Position numbers and translations under genes: made by a program
Notes under the pieces: model-generated
What the model saw: the letters and a program-made list of their open reading frames with translations, nothing else
Database searches by the model: none
What the model was told of the DNA's origin: nothing
Source: Bacteroidota bacterium
Lineage (GTDB): Bacteria > Bacteroidota > Bacteroidia > Sphingobacteriales > Sphingobacteriaceae
Assembly: GCA_013288465.1 (NCBI GenBank)
Contig: JABDBT010000029.1
Location: forward strand, 1-24,391
Direction: 5' to 3'
DNA: 24,391 bases
Part shown: positions 1 to 7,693 of the stretch, piece after piece
Layout of the letters: each line of letters begins with the position of its first letter
How positions within the stretch are numbered: the first letter of the stretch is position 1

Positions 1-271
1 GGGGGTATTGGTAATTACAACAAAACACGGTGCTGGGTTTGTTGCCGATAATAAAAATGAAGCTGGTGTTATATGGCCACAAGGTTATTATAAAGCCCGC
101 GAATTTTACTCGCCGCAATATGATAACCCTAAAACCAATACACAGGTGGCCGATTTGCGTACCACTATATTTTGGAAACCCATTATCGAGATGGATAACA
201 ATGGAAATGCTTCAGGGTTAGATTATAGCGGAAACCTGGGCCGCCAGGTTTACCGGTATAAAGTGGAATAG
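1..271 (+). CDS. C-terminal end of a plug-domain/MG2-like surface protein (partial)
   Basis: The gene begins before the window; the reading frame is open from base 2 (GVLVITTKHG...) to the TAG at 269-271. The visible ~90 residues match the C-terminus of the next gene: a TonB-plug-like end (GVLVIT.KHG), a PQGYYKA..FYSPQYD..K stretch, and an identical last dozen residues, LGRQVYRYKVE. It is therefore a tandem paralogue. Compared with its neighbour it lacks about 18 residues in frame just before the last beta strand (the neighbour's segment from FEYFNADG to RVVIEG), so the terminal Ig-like domain is shortened. The protein is probably secreted or outer-membrane associated. No function can be given beyond the family. 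Confidence 0.75.
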   Translation, partial: GVLVITTKHGAGFVADNKNEAGVIWPQGYYKAREFYSPQYDNPKTNTQVADLRTTIFWKPIIEMDNNGNASGLDYSGNLGRQVYRYKVE

Positions 272-292
272 TTGCCAGGATATTAGAACCAG

Positions 293-419
293 GATTCAAG
301 AACCAAGAGTCAAGAAAATAAAGTGATCCATAAAAAGGAAAAATTGGTTAGATTAATTTAGGCATAGGACAATAATAAACTTGGTGTTGCCTATGATCTT
401 GACTCTTGGTTCTTGAATC
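293..419. repeat. Heptamer inverted-repeat element A
   Basis: A perfect 23-bp inverted repeat (293-315 and 397-419) made of 7-bp units of the form AGANNCA surrounds 81 bp with no recognisable gene. The unit register continues outward to about 285 on the left and 426 on the right, less perfectly. It fills the space between the two tandem plug-domain genes. The same unit type recurs at 15512-15588, 22636-23074 and within miaB. Confidence 0.85.
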
Positions 420-441
420 TTGACTCACATAAATATCTTTG
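413..441 (+). promoter_or_regulatory. Candidate Bacteroidota promoter for the 934-residue ORF
   Basis: A perfect TAnnTTTG -7 box (TATCTTTG, 434-441) lies 18 bp after a TTG at 413-415. That TTG belongs to the right arm of heptamer element A, so the repeat may supply the -33 box. Known consensus: TTTG/TTG, 17-23 bp, TAnnTTTG. Confidence 0.5.
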
Positions 442-468
442 CAATCGATTGCGTATTTTATATCTTTG
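438..468 (+). promoter_or_regulatory. Second candidate promoter, tandem
   Basis: TTTG (438-441), 19-bp spacer, TATCTTTG (461-468): a perfect match to the Bacteroidota consensus. Expected transcription start near 474 would fall at or after the preferred GTG start at 472, so this box would only work if translation starts elsewhere; the upstream box fits better. Confidence 0.4.
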
Positions 469-471
469 AGG

Positions 472-3243
472 GTGGCCATTCCTCAACAAATAGTATTTAG
501 GTGCATCCGCCCGGTATTTACAGCCCTTTTATTGGCTGTTGGTTATGCTGCATTTGCACAGAATAATAGGCCTTTAGATCAAACCTTAACAAACCTGCAA
601 AAGCAAGCCGCTGACAACCCTTTTGAAAAAGTTTACCTGCATACCGACAAACCCTATTATGGCGCGGGCGATACCATTTGGTTTAAAGGATACACAGTTA
701 CAGGCGCCCGGCATCATCTATCACAAATAAGCGGCGTATTAAACGTAGAGCTGATAGATGAGCAAAATAATATAAAGCGAAACATCAAACTGCCATTAGT
801 AGCCGGAATAACTTATGGCGACTTTGTATTGCCTGATACGCTGCAGGAAGGCAGTTATCGCATTAGGGCCTATACCAACTGGATGCGCAACGCCGGTAAT
901 GATTATTTTTTCGATAGAACAATAAGGATAATTAATGTGATAAGTAATAAAGTGTTTACCCAATCAAGCTATAGCTATTTGGTGCAAAACGGGCAGCAAA
1001 TTGTAAATGCCGACATTAACTATACTAATGAAGATGGCAAACCGTACCCAAACAAAGAAGTAAAATACGAGGTGGAACTGGACTCGCAGAGGGTAGTCAA
1101 AGGTAAAGGCATTACAAATGCCAACGGTAGTTTGCATATAACCTTTACTAATCCCAGTCCGGGCACATTAAAAACAGGAGAGATCATAACGAATATTCTT
1201 TTAGATGAACAAAGAACAATTACCAAAATCATAGCTGTTAAGGCAGCTACATCAAAAGTAGATGTGCAGTTCTTTCCTGAGAGTGGTTATTTGGTAAACG
1301 GTATAACGTCAAAAATTGCTTTTAAAGCAGTAGGCGCTGATGGGTTAGGGGCAAACATCAAAGGCACGATTACAGACGAACTGAATAATGAGGTAACCAG
1401 GTTTAGCAGCACCCATTTAGGTATGGGGGTGTTTACGCTTACACCGCAGGCCGGCAAAAATTATAAAGCTAACATAACCTATGCTGATGGTACTGCAGAA
1501 GTGCTTAACCTGCCTAAACCGGCGGATAAGGGTTATGTATTAACTATTGACAATATTGATACGCTAAACCATTTACTGATAAATGTAAGCGGCATCAATA
1601 ATGATAACCAGGCAGGTGTTACCTTGATAGCACAATCAGGCGGAGAAATATATTTTGAAGGTAAGAGCAAGCCTGGCCAGGCAAACTTTGCTGCCGGTAT
1701 CCCTAAAAATAAGTTTCCATCAGGTATCGTACAATTTACTTTATTTTCCAATTTAGGCGAGCCCTTGAACGAACGCTTAGTATTTATTCAAAACCCCGAC
1801 AAGCTAAAATTATCGGTTAACACTGCTAAACAAAGCTATGCGGCACGCGAAAAAGTAAAGATAGAACTCAACGCTAAAGACAAAGACGGCCAACCAATAC
1901 AAGGCAACTTTTCGGCATCAGTAACAGATGAAAGTATAGTGCCGGTTAACGACGAAACTGAAAGTACCATATTGTCTGATCTGCTGCTGTCATCAGATAT
2001 TAAAGGTTATATAGAGCAGCCTAACTACTACTTTACAAACATCAACGCAAAAACAGCGGCGGACCTCGATGTACTAATGTTGACTCAAGGTTATCACCGG
2101 TATGAATGGAAACAGGTTATGGTCGGTGTACAGCCCGCCGCTGTTTTTGAGGCCGAAAAATCGATCAATATTTCGGGGCAGGTAAAAAGGCTGGGGGGAA
2201 AGCCGGTTGTAAAAGGTAAAGTGAGCCTGTTTAGTACGTCGGATGGTATTTTCCTGGTTGATACAGTAACCGATAAAAACGGCAGGTTTACTTTTAATAT
2301 GGCCTTTATTGATAGCAGTAAATTTACGGTGAAAGCATTATCGGCCAGCGGGAGAGAAAACGTGGACCTGAAGCTTGATATTAGCCCGCCGCTAATAAAG
2401 CGAAATAAGAATACGGCGGATATATCGCTTTACCTTAATAAGGGACTGGAGCCTTTTATTCAAAACAGTAGAAACAGGTATGAAGAAGAAATTAAGTACG
2501 GTATAGGTGATCATACTATACTTTTGAAAGAGATAAATATCAATAAGATAAAGCCGAAGTATGCCCGGCAACTGGAAGAAGAACAAGCGGTTGAATTTTC
2601 GGAAAATTTAAATGGAAAAGGGCAGGCCGACCAGGTTATTACCGCCGGGGATATTGAAAAATTTGGCGGCGCAACCCTTTACGATGTTTTAAATGGCAGG
2701 CTGGCAGGTGTTGAGTTTCATAGGGATACTAACGGACAGTTGGCACCCTTTTCAATCAGGAGCTCAAATCAATTGAATGGCCCAGCACAACCAATGGCTG
2801 TAGTAATTGATGGTACATTTGGCCGGGATATAACCCTTATCCCTGTATCGCAGATTGGAAGTGTTGAGGTGCTGCGAACAATGACTTACCTGGCTGTTTA
2901 TGGAAGCAGGGCAAGTAATGGTGTATTGGTAATTACCAGCAAACACGGCCAACCGGGTCAAATTCCGCCTGCAAGTGCGGCCGGATCAGTTGAATACCGC
3001 CCGCAGGGTTATTATAAAGCGCTAAAATTTTACTCACCGCAATATGATGGCCCTAAGGTAAATATGCCCGACCTGCGCTCAACTATAACCTGGCAACCCG
3101 TTATCCAAACGGATAAAGATGGCAACGCTTACTTTGAGTATTTTAACGCGGATGGCAAGGGCAATTACCGCGTTGTAATTGAGGGTATTGATTATAAAAC
3201 CGGCAGCCTTGGCCGCCAGGTTTACCGCTATAAAGTGGAATGA
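472..3243 (+). CDS. Secreted MG2-like / TonB-plug-domain protein
   Basis: The frame is open from a TTG at 439; the GTG at 472 is preferred because it gives a compact signal peptide (two Arg, then FTALLLAVGYAAFA before a Gln) and leaves the first promoter upstream. After the signal comes a macroglobulin MG2-like segment (KVYLHTDKPYYGAGDTIWFK), then a long run of beta-sandwich-like regions, a carboxypeptidase-regulatory-like segment in the middle (ISGQVKRLGGKPVVKGKVSL), and a plug-like domain near the C-terminus (ITAGDIEKFGG..LYDVLNGRLAGV ... MAVVIDG ... VLRTMTYLAVYGSRASNGVLVIT). There is no TonB-dependent beta barrel, so it is not itself a transporter. In this family the plug-like part is followed by a short Ig-like tail, as here. 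Likely an envelope or surface protein; partner unknown. It is a tandem paralogue of the preceding partial gene. Confidence 0.8.
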   Translation: MAIPQQIVFRCIRPVFTALLLAVGYAAFAQNNRPLDQTLTNLQKQAADNPFEKVYLHTDKPYYGAGDTIWFKGYTVTGARHHLSQISGVLNVELIDEQNNIKRNIKLPLVAGITYGDFVLPDTLQEGSYRIRAYTNWMRNAGNDYFFDRTIRIINVISNKVFTQSSYSYLVQNGQQIVNADINYTNEDGKPYPNKEVKYEVELDSQRVVKGKGITNANGSLHITFTNPSPGTLKTGEIITNILLDEQRTITKIIAVKAATSKVDVQFFPESGYLVNGITSKIAFKAVGADGLGANIKGTITDELNNEVTRFSSTHLGMGVFTLTPQAGKNYKANITYADGTAEVLNLPKPADKGYVLTIDNIDTLNHLLINVSGINNDNQAGVTLIAQSGGEIYFEGKSKPGQANFAAGIPKNKFPSGIVQFTLFSNLGEPLNERLVFIQNPDKLKLSVNTAKQSYAAREKVKIELNAKDKDGQPIQGNFSASVTDESIVPVNDETESTILSDLLLSSDIKGYIEQPNYYFTNINAKTAADLDVLMLTQGYHRYEWKQVMVGVQPAAVFEAEKSINISGQVKRLGGKPVVKGKVSLFSTSDGIFLVDTVTDKNGRFTFNMAFIDSSKFTVKALSASGRENVDLKLDISPPLIKRNKNTADISLYLNKGLEPFIQNSRNRYEEEIKYGIGDHTILLKEININKIKPKYARQLEEEQAVEFSENLNGKGQADQVITAGDIEKFGGATLYDVLNGRLAGVEFHRDTNGQLAPFSIRSSNQLNGPAQPMAVVIDGTFGRDITLIPVSQIGSVEVLRTMTYLAVYGSRASNGVLVITSKHGQPGQIPPASAAGSVEYRPQGYYKALKFYSPQYDGPKVNMPDLRSTITWQPVIQTDKDGNAYFEYFNADGKGNYRVVIEGIDYKTGSLGRQVYRYKVE

Positions 3244-3250
3244 TAAAAAT

Positions 3251-3285
3251 AGTTTAGCAAAACACTACAGTGTTTTTGCTAAACT
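3251..3285. terminator. Bidirectional terminator hairpin
   Basis: AGTTTAGCAAAACACT (3251-3266) pairs with 3269-3285, with one bulged base and a 2-nt loop; A- and T-rich stem bases give U runs on both strands. It sits between the convergent plug-domain gene and the secreted protein gene, whose TAG stop lies inside the stem. Confidence 0.75.
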
Positions 3286-4068
3286 AAATTTACCCCAAAA
3301 ATCTATCGTTGGTGTAATTTGACTGCCACTTTGAGTTGACGCATCAACTATTGGTTTTCTACCGCCTCCGCCGCGACTGCCTCCACCACGGCTGCTGCTG
3401 GATGATGTGCTTGCCAAATCACTTCCGGGAGCGTTTGCAGCAGGTTTTTCTAACCCGTTTAATTTAATATTAAATGACCATTCGCTTTTGATCAGATCGC
3501 CGGGGTGAAAAAGCTCTAAAGGGATAGCTTCTTCATAAATCAGGTAGCCCTGATCGTCATAAGCCATAGCAACCTGTATGCCGTAAGTATTGGAAGTGGT
3601 AAGGTAATCCTCGTTGATCTCCCTGAACCCGCTTACCGCTATTTTCTTTAGTTTAGAATATTTAGCCCTTAATGCTTTTTGCTGCAATGGTTCATCGCCT
3701 GCTTTGCTCACAAAAGGAGGCGGAGTATCGCCATTTGACGGAAAAGTGGTGGTAAATGATGACCTTTTCCGGCCTTTGGTATCTATAGTGAAAGTGAGCC
3801 CCTCTACTAAAATATTGCTTTCCTGCACCGGGTCGTTAGTCTTTACAACAAGGTAAAGTTTGTCTTTATCATTGGCTATGGTATAGCGCACTTTATTTTC
3901 GGCATTATAATAGCTTAAAGTATCTCCCCACTCCTGGTTGCTGCCATCAATAGTTACAGGGCCCGATGGTGATTTTAATACCGGGGCAGGTGCCTGTGCA
4001 CTACACAGGTTTATCGAAATTAATTGTATGCCTACAGCGCATAACAAATTAGCGTAAAGTGTTTTCAT
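3265..4068 (-). CDS. Secreted protein of unknown function with DOMON/CBM9-like region and RGG-like tail
   Basis: Signal peptide MKTLYANLLCAVGIQLISIN, cleaved probably after LCSAQA. Residues about 38-105 (IDGSNQEWGDTLSYYN ... YTIANDKDKLYLVVKTND) resemble the start of carbohydrate-binding family 9/DOMON-like beta sandwiches, which often begin with a D-G-x-x-x-x-W motif. The middle holds a segment reading IPLELFHPGD. Near the C-terminus is a low-complexity stretch of six serines followed by RGGGSRGGGGRKP, then a short closing beta segment. Ser/Gly/Arg runs of this sort are unusual in an exported globular protein. Ligand and role are unknown; the DOMON/CBM9 assignment is by pattern only. It is transcribed alone, divergently from clpS and convergent with the plug-domain gene. 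Confidence 0.7.
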   Translation of the reverse strand: MKTLYANLLCAVGIQLISINLCSAQAPAPVLKSPSGPVTIDGSNQEWGDTLSYYNAENKVRYTIANDKDKLYLVVKTNDPVQESNILVEGLTFTIDTKGRKRSSFTTTFPSNGDTPPPFVSKAGDEPLQQKALRAKYSKLKKIAVSGFREINEDYLTTSNTYGIQVAMAYDDQGYLIYEEAIPLELFHPGDLIKSEWSFNIKLNGLEKPAANAPGSDLASTSSSSSRGGGSRGGGGRKPIVDASTQSGSQITPTIDFWGKFSLAKTL

Positions 4069-4167
4069 TACTAATGAGGGGTTAATGATGGTTTACTAAG
4101 AACATTTATCAAAAAGTGAATTTATGTATTTTTAGCATTATTGTTAAAAATTTATTATGTTTTTGAG

Positions 4168-4175
4168 TAATTTTG
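4168..4175 (+). promoter_or_regulatory. -7 box upstream of clpS
   Basis: TAATTTTG matches TAnnTTTG and lies 7 bp before the clpS ATG, so the transcript would have a very short leader or none. No well-spaced -33 TTG is visible (nearest is 24 bp upstream). Confidence 0.4.
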
Positions 4176-4182
4176 TCATTAC

Positions 4183-4464
4183 ATGCCAACCGAAGTACAA
4201 GAAGAAACCTTTACCCTCGAAGAGTTACTGGCAGGGCTTAAGGAACTGCACCGACTGATTTTATGGAATGATGATTTCAACACTTTTGAACATGTGATAT
4301 GGTGCATGATGAAATACCTGGATTACTCCGAAATGCAGGGCGAAAAAATAGCCTGGAAAGTACATAACGAAGGCAAATGCGCGGTATTGGAAGGCTCATT
4401 TACCGAAATGGAAATTTACCGCAAAATTTTGCAGCAGGAAGGGCTTACCGTGAGTGTAGATTAG
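4183..4464 (+). CDS. clpS: ClpS, ATP-dependent Clp protease adaptor
   Basis: ClpS binds proteins bearing N-degron residues and hands them to ClpAP/ClpCP for degradation. The 93-residue product has the usual ClpS fold signature: LILWNDDFNTFEHVIWCMMKY (the conserved NDD at the substrate pocket edge), then an A..VH..GK segment (IAWKVHNEGKCAVLEG, containing the conserved His), and a final helix with the E.Y...L pattern. The N-terminal tail is short and acidic, as in other Bacteroidota members, and length is normal. It stands alone between two minus-strand genes, so it is probably monocistronic. ATG at 4183 is the only sensible start. Confidence 0.9.
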   Translation: MPTEVQEETFTLEELLAGLKELHRLILWNDDFNTFEHVIWCMMKYLDYSEMQGEKIAWKVHNEGKCAVLEGSFTEMEIYRKILQQEGLTVSVD

Positions 4465-4516
4465 AAAGATATTATGTTGCCTGCCTTGATATCCACCAAT
4501 TAATCGATCACTAATT

Positions 4517-5053
4517 TCAAAACTTATTCTTCCACATCATGCTTTCAACAGGGCGGGTGGTAGGGTTGCTGTATTTAGCGTCACCCTTTTTATTATACAG
4601 GATTTCTATATCGCCTTCAACAACAAAATAGATGAGCTGTCCAATAGGCATACCGGCATAAATTTTTACAGGCTGGGCGCATGATATTTCCAGCGTCCAG
4701 GTATTGCAAAAACCTACGTCGCCTTTGCCGGCAGTAGCATGTATATCAATGCCCAGCCTGCCGGTGCTTGATTTACCTTCTAAAAAAGGGACGTGGGCAT
4801 GCGTTTCTGTATATTCCATAGTTACGCCCAGGTACAGGGTGCCGGGCTGCAATACAAAGCCGTCTTTCGGTATTTCAAACCCAATGATCTCATTATGAAG
4901 CTTGGCGTCCAAAACCCGGTCGCGGTAGGTAGCCAGATGTTTCCCTAAATGAACATCGTACGAGTTGGTACCCAAACACTCCCGGTTAAAGGGTTCAATA
5001 ATGATGGTGCCATTATCAATTTCTTCCAGGATGCGTTTATCAGATAGTATCAT
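4517..5053 (-). CDS. dcd: dCTP deaminase
   Basis: Converts dCTP to dUTP plus ammonia, feeding dTMP synthesis; a soluble homotrimer in the cytoplasm. The 178-residue product begins MILSDKRILEEI, has the N-S-Y-D-V-H-L-G core strand, the active-site loop EGKSSTGRLGI (Ser/Arg contact the triphosphate) and the A-T-A-G-K-G-D-V-G-F segment followed by WTLEIS, where the Glu is the expected catalytic residue. G-M-P-I-G-Q-L follows, also typical of the dUTPase/dCTP deaminase superfamily. The length fits the Bacteroidota form. Whether it also hydrolyses dUTP (bifunctional type) cannot be read from sequence. It is convergent with clpS and divergent from the phosphopantetheinyl transferase gene. Confidence 0.92.
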   Translation of the reverse strand: MILSDKRILEEIDNGTIIIEPFNRECLGTNSYDVHLGKHLATYRDRVLDAKLHNEIIGFEIPKDGFVLQPGTLYLGVTMEYTETHAHVPFLEGKSSTGRLGIDIHATAGKGDVGFCNTWTLEISCAQPVKIYAGMPIGQLIYFVVEGDIEILYNKKGDAKYSNPTTRPVESMMWKNKF

Positions 5054-5129
5054 TACAGGTCAGCTATTATTTGCCCGAAATTAGAATTAATTGACTTAAG
5101 TTTGCTATCCTTTTTGCAATTTTACTTTT

Positions 5130-5768
5130 ATGGCTATAGCATACAGGCAACGGGTTGATGATGATACCGAATTTGCCCTTTGGAAGATAGAGGAGAAGGC
5201 TGAAGACCTGTATAATCAATTACAATTGGATGAGCAGGAAAAGGCTTATGTTGAACAAATAAGCAATGGCAAACGTCACCTGCACTGGTTGGGTACGCGT
5301 GTTTTATTGCGGAAAATGCTTATTACTAATGAATACATTGACTGCAAAGTTGATGAACATGGCAAACCTTACCTGGTAACCCTGCCCTATCATATATCAT
5401 TAAGCCATTCATTTGATTATGCGGCGGTAATGATCAGTAAAAGACGGCCGGTGGGGATAGATATTGAACTGGTTAAAGATAAGGTTGAGCGCATAGCGCA
5501 TAAATTTATGCGGACGGAGGAACTCGCTTTTATTAACGAAACGGATAAAATACAGCACTTATATGCCTGCTGGTGTGCCAAGGAGGCCGTGTATAAATGC
5601 AACGGGCAAAAAGAGGTATCATTTGTCGATAATATTTTATTGGCACCTTTTAATTTTGAGCATCATGGGGTTATAAACGCCAAATTGCATAAAGACGAAA
5701 AGAACCTGGATTACACGGTTGAGTACCTGCAATATGACGATTATATGATTGGCTATGTAAAGGGATAA
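5130..5768 (+). CDS. 4'-phosphopantetheinyl transferase (Sfp-type superfamily)
   Basis: Transfers the phosphopantetheine arm of CoA to a serine of a carrier protein. At 212 residues it is in the Sfp/AcpT range. Seen: an N-terminal region ending HISLSHSFDYAAVMIS (the substrate-binding S-H-S motif), the Mg-binding V-G-I-D-I-E motif near residues 109-114, and W-C-A-K-E-A-V-Y-K near 148-156, both hallmarks of the superfamily. It begins a forward group with lipB (4 bp downstream) and an SGNH hydrolase. The lipB link is sensible because LipB takes its octanoyl group from phosphopantetheinylated ACP. Whether it serves primary ACP or a secondary-metabolism carrier protein cannot be decided; no polyketide or peptide synthetase is visible nearby. 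Confidence 0.85.
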   Translation: MAIAYRQRVDDDTEFALWKIEEKAEDLYNQLQLDEQEKAYVEQISNGKRHLHWLGTRVLLRKMLITNEYIDCKVDEHGKPYLVTLPYHISLSHSFDYAAVMISKRRPVGIDIELVKDKVERIAHKFMRTEELAFINETDKIQHLYACWCAKEAVYKCNGQKEVSFVDNILLAPFNFEHHGVINAKLHKDEKNLDYTVEYLQYDDYMIGYVKG

Positions 5769-5772
5769 GCGG

Positions 5773-6498
5773 ATGAAGAACAAACAGGTAATTGTACAGG
5801 ATTGGGGCCTGATTGATTATAAACAAGCATGGGACAGGCAGGAAGCTTTATTTGCCGATACCGTTCAGTTAAAAATAAAGAACCGGGCAAAACAAGCCGT
5901 TGCAGTTGGTGATGCGGGAGATAAAGACATTGCAACACCCAACTACCTTGTATTTTGCGAACATCCGCATGTTTATACATTAGGCAAAAGCGGCAAGCCC
6001 GAACATTTACTGTTAGATGAACAAGGGTTAAAAGATAAAAATGCCGCTTATTATCCCATTAACCGCGGCGGCGATATTACCTACCATGGCCCGGGGCAAA
6101 TTGTGAGCTATCCTATACTTGACCTGGATAACTTTTTTACAGATATACACCTTTACCTGCGCACGCTTGAAGAGGCTGTTATTTTAACCCTGGCCGATTA
6201 TGGCCTGCAAGCAGGCCGCTACCCCGGTTATACCGGCGTTTGGTTTGATGCCGATAACGACCGCGCCCGCAAAATATGCGCACTGGGTGTACGCTGCAGT
6301 CGCTGGGTAACCATGCACGGCCTGGCGTTTAATGTAAATCCTGATTTGGATTATTTTAAAAACATTGTACCATGCGGCATTGACGATAAAGCGGTAACCT
6401 CCATGCAGCACGAGCTTGGAACAAAAGTTGATATTAAAGCAGTTCAAAAAAACCTTCAGCACCATATTTCCGTATTGTTCAATATGGAGATAGTATGA
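5773..6498 (+). CDS. lipB: Octanoyl-[ACP]:protein N-octanoyltransferase (LipB)
   Basis: Transfers octanoate from octanoyl-ACP to the lipoyl-domain lysine of 2-oxoacid dehydrogenases and GcvH, the first step of endogenous lipoate synthesis. The 241-residue product carries the LipB hallmarks in order: an HPHVYTLGKSG segment, the signature R-G-G-D-I-T-Y-H-G-P-G-Q followed by S-Y-P-I-L-D-L, the catalytic lysine in R-K-I-C-A-L-G-V-R, W-V-T-M-H-G-L-A-F-N-V-N, and the catalytic cysteine in V-P-C-G-I. All active-site residues are present. ATG lies 4 bp after the transferase stop. The stop overlaps the next start (ATGA), so translation of the SGNH gene may be coupled. Confidence 0.95.
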   Translation: MKNKQVIVQDWGLIDYKQAWDRQEALFADTVQLKIKNRAKQAVAVGDAGDKDIATPNYLVFCEHPHVYTLGKSGKPEHLLLDEQGLKDKNAAYYPINRGGDITYHGPGQIVSYPILDLDNFFTDIHLYLRTLEEAVILTLADYGLQAGRYPGYTGVWFDADNDRARKICALGVRCSRWVTMHGLAFNVNPDLDYFKNIVPCGIDDKAVTSMQHELGTKVDIKAVQKNLQHHISVLFNMEIV

Positions 6499-7208
6499 AA
6501 GCATTAGAAATTATTTTTATAGCATTAACAACGCTATCTGGGTGTACTAAAAAAGCAGACAGCCCAATAGCGGTAACTAACACCACAACTATGGCGACTA
6601 CAGATACGCTTACCTACCTGGCTTTAGGCGATTCATATACCATTGGCGAAGCTGTGCCGCAAATACAGTCGTTCCCGTACCAGCTTAAAAATTTATTGAT
6701 CTCGTATGGCGTTACTGTAGGTTCGCCCACTATAATTGCCACAACGGGATGGACAACCGACAATTTAATAAACGCCATTGCCCAAAGTAATATCCACGCT
6801 AAAACTTATGATTTTGTTACTTTATTAATTGGCGTTAATGACCAGTACCAGGGATTAAGCCAGGCTAATTACAGCATAAAATTTGCGCAGGTATTAGCTA
6901 CTGCCATAACTTTTGCCAAAGGCGATACTAGCCGGGTTTTTGTTTTATCAATCCCTGATTGGGGCGTTACGCCATACGGTGCCGGGCAGGATAGCGTAAT
7001 TGGCCCGCAAATAGACCAGTTTAATGCCATTAATAAATCTATAAGCCTGCAGGCAGGCGTTCATTATTTAGATATTACCCCCATATCAAGACAAGCAGCT
7101 ACCGACCCAACATTGGTTGCCCCGGATGGCCTGCATCCTTCCGGAAAAATGTATGGGTTGTGGGTAAACCTGCTGGAACCTTTGGTTAAGGCGCGGTTAA
7201 GCAAATAA
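6495..7208 (+). CDS. SGNH/GDSL-type hydrolase lipoprotein
   Basis: A 237-residue lipoprotein: signal MKALEIIFIALTTLSGC with a lipobox L-S-G-C, lipidated cysteine at residue 17, then a short linker. The catalytic domain has block I (Y-L-A-L-G-D-S-Y, nucleophilic Ser), block III (L-I-G-V-N-D, oxyanion Asn) and block V (D-G-L-H-P-S, Asp and His of the triad), so an active esterase/lipase or deacetylase is likely. The substrate is unknown. Its start overlaps the lipB stop by 4 bases, placing it in the same operon, although no biochemical link with lipoate synthesis is known. The A-residue after lipobox Cys is T-K-K, without an obvious inner-membrane retention signal. Confidence 0.85.
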   Translation: MKALEIIFIALTTLSGCTKKADSPIAVTNTTTMATTDTLTYLALGDSYTIGEAVPQIQSFPYQLKNLLISYGVTVGSPTIIATTGWTTDNLINAIAQSNIHAKTYDFVTLLIGVNDQYQGLSQANYSIKFAQVLATAITFAKGDTSRVFVLSIPDWGVTPYGAGQDSVIGPQIDQFNAINKSISLQAGVHYLDITPISRQAATDPTLVAPDGLHPSGKMYGLWVNLLEPLVKARLSK

Positions 7209-7226
7209 ACGGAAACTATTTTCATT

Positions 7227-7271
7227 AATTGTTTGTTATATTTGACAATTGTCGTAAATTTATAGACAATT
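7227..7271 (+). promoter_or_regulatory. Promoter and probable operator of the Xre/RES pair
   Basis: A perfect -7 box TATATTTG at 7237-7244 is followed at once by the palindrome GACAATTGTC (7244-7253). A second GACAATT occurs at 7265-7271, about two helical turns downstream, and an AATTGT half site lies at 7227-7232, 20 bp upstream of the one in the palindrome. This pattern fits cooperative autorepression by the antitoxin. Operator function is inference. Confidence 0.55.
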
Positions 7272-7285
7272 AACATAATAGCATT

Positions 7286-7693
7286 ATGAGCAAGCCAAAG
7301 CCATATATATTTGTTGACGATGATACCGTTAACTTAACCAGCATGGTTAGGGAGGGTGTGCCTTTCCCCTATTTCACCAAACTTTCTGATCAAATTCAAT
7401 TGGGTTTTGAGGAGTGGTCGTCATACCTGCATCTTTCTGAGCGTACTATTCAGCGTTACAAAAAGGAGAAAAAATCATTTGACCCTATCTACTCCGAAAA
7501 GATATTGCAAATTGAATTATTATATAAAAAGGGCATCCATGTTTTTGGCCTTGAGGATAATTTTTATACCTGGATGGATACGGTAAGCATTGCGTTAGGC
7601 AATGTAAGGCCAAAAGATATGCTGGATACCTCATTTGGTATTGATCTTATCCACGATGAACTGAACCGTATTGAACATGGTGTATTGGCATGA
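7286..7693 (+). CDS. Xre/ParS-family antitoxin (DUF2384, MbcA-ParS-Xre)
   Basis: Antitoxin partner of the RES toxin. The N-terminal half has an Xre-like helix-turn-helix (FEEWSSYLHLSERTIQRYKK); the C-terminal half is the toxin-binding MbcA/ParS/Xre domain, seen as ALGNVRPKDMLDTSFGIDLIHDELNRIEHGVLA, with the D-x-x-x-x-x-x-I-x-H-G-V-x-A end typical of the family (the family usually has a G-x-x-P and R-I-E-H-G pattern, both present in variant form). It is 135 residues, normal for this class. Its stop overlaps the RES start (ATGA), the usual antitoxin-first arrangement. Likely autoregulates through the operator just upstream. Confidence 0.88.
   Translation: MSKPKPYIFVDDDTVNLTSMVREGVPFPYFTKLSDQIQLGFEEWSSYLHLSERTIQRYKKEKKSFDPIYSEKILQIELLYKKGIHVFGLEDNFYTWMDTVSIALGNVRPKDMLDTSFGIDLIHDELNRIEHGVLA

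Noticed and set aside
293..419. CRISPR array interpretation of the heptamer arrays
   Set aside because: Units are 7 bp with no spacers, arms are inverted, and no cas genes occur nearby.
439..471. TTG start giving 11 extra residues for the plug-domain protein
   Set aside because: The TTG is part of the first -7 box, and the extra residues lengthen the signal peptide n-region needlessly; GTG at 472 fits better.
4465..4516. Terminator between clpS and dcd
   Set aside because: No stem with more than a few pairs could be found in the 52-bp convergent gap.
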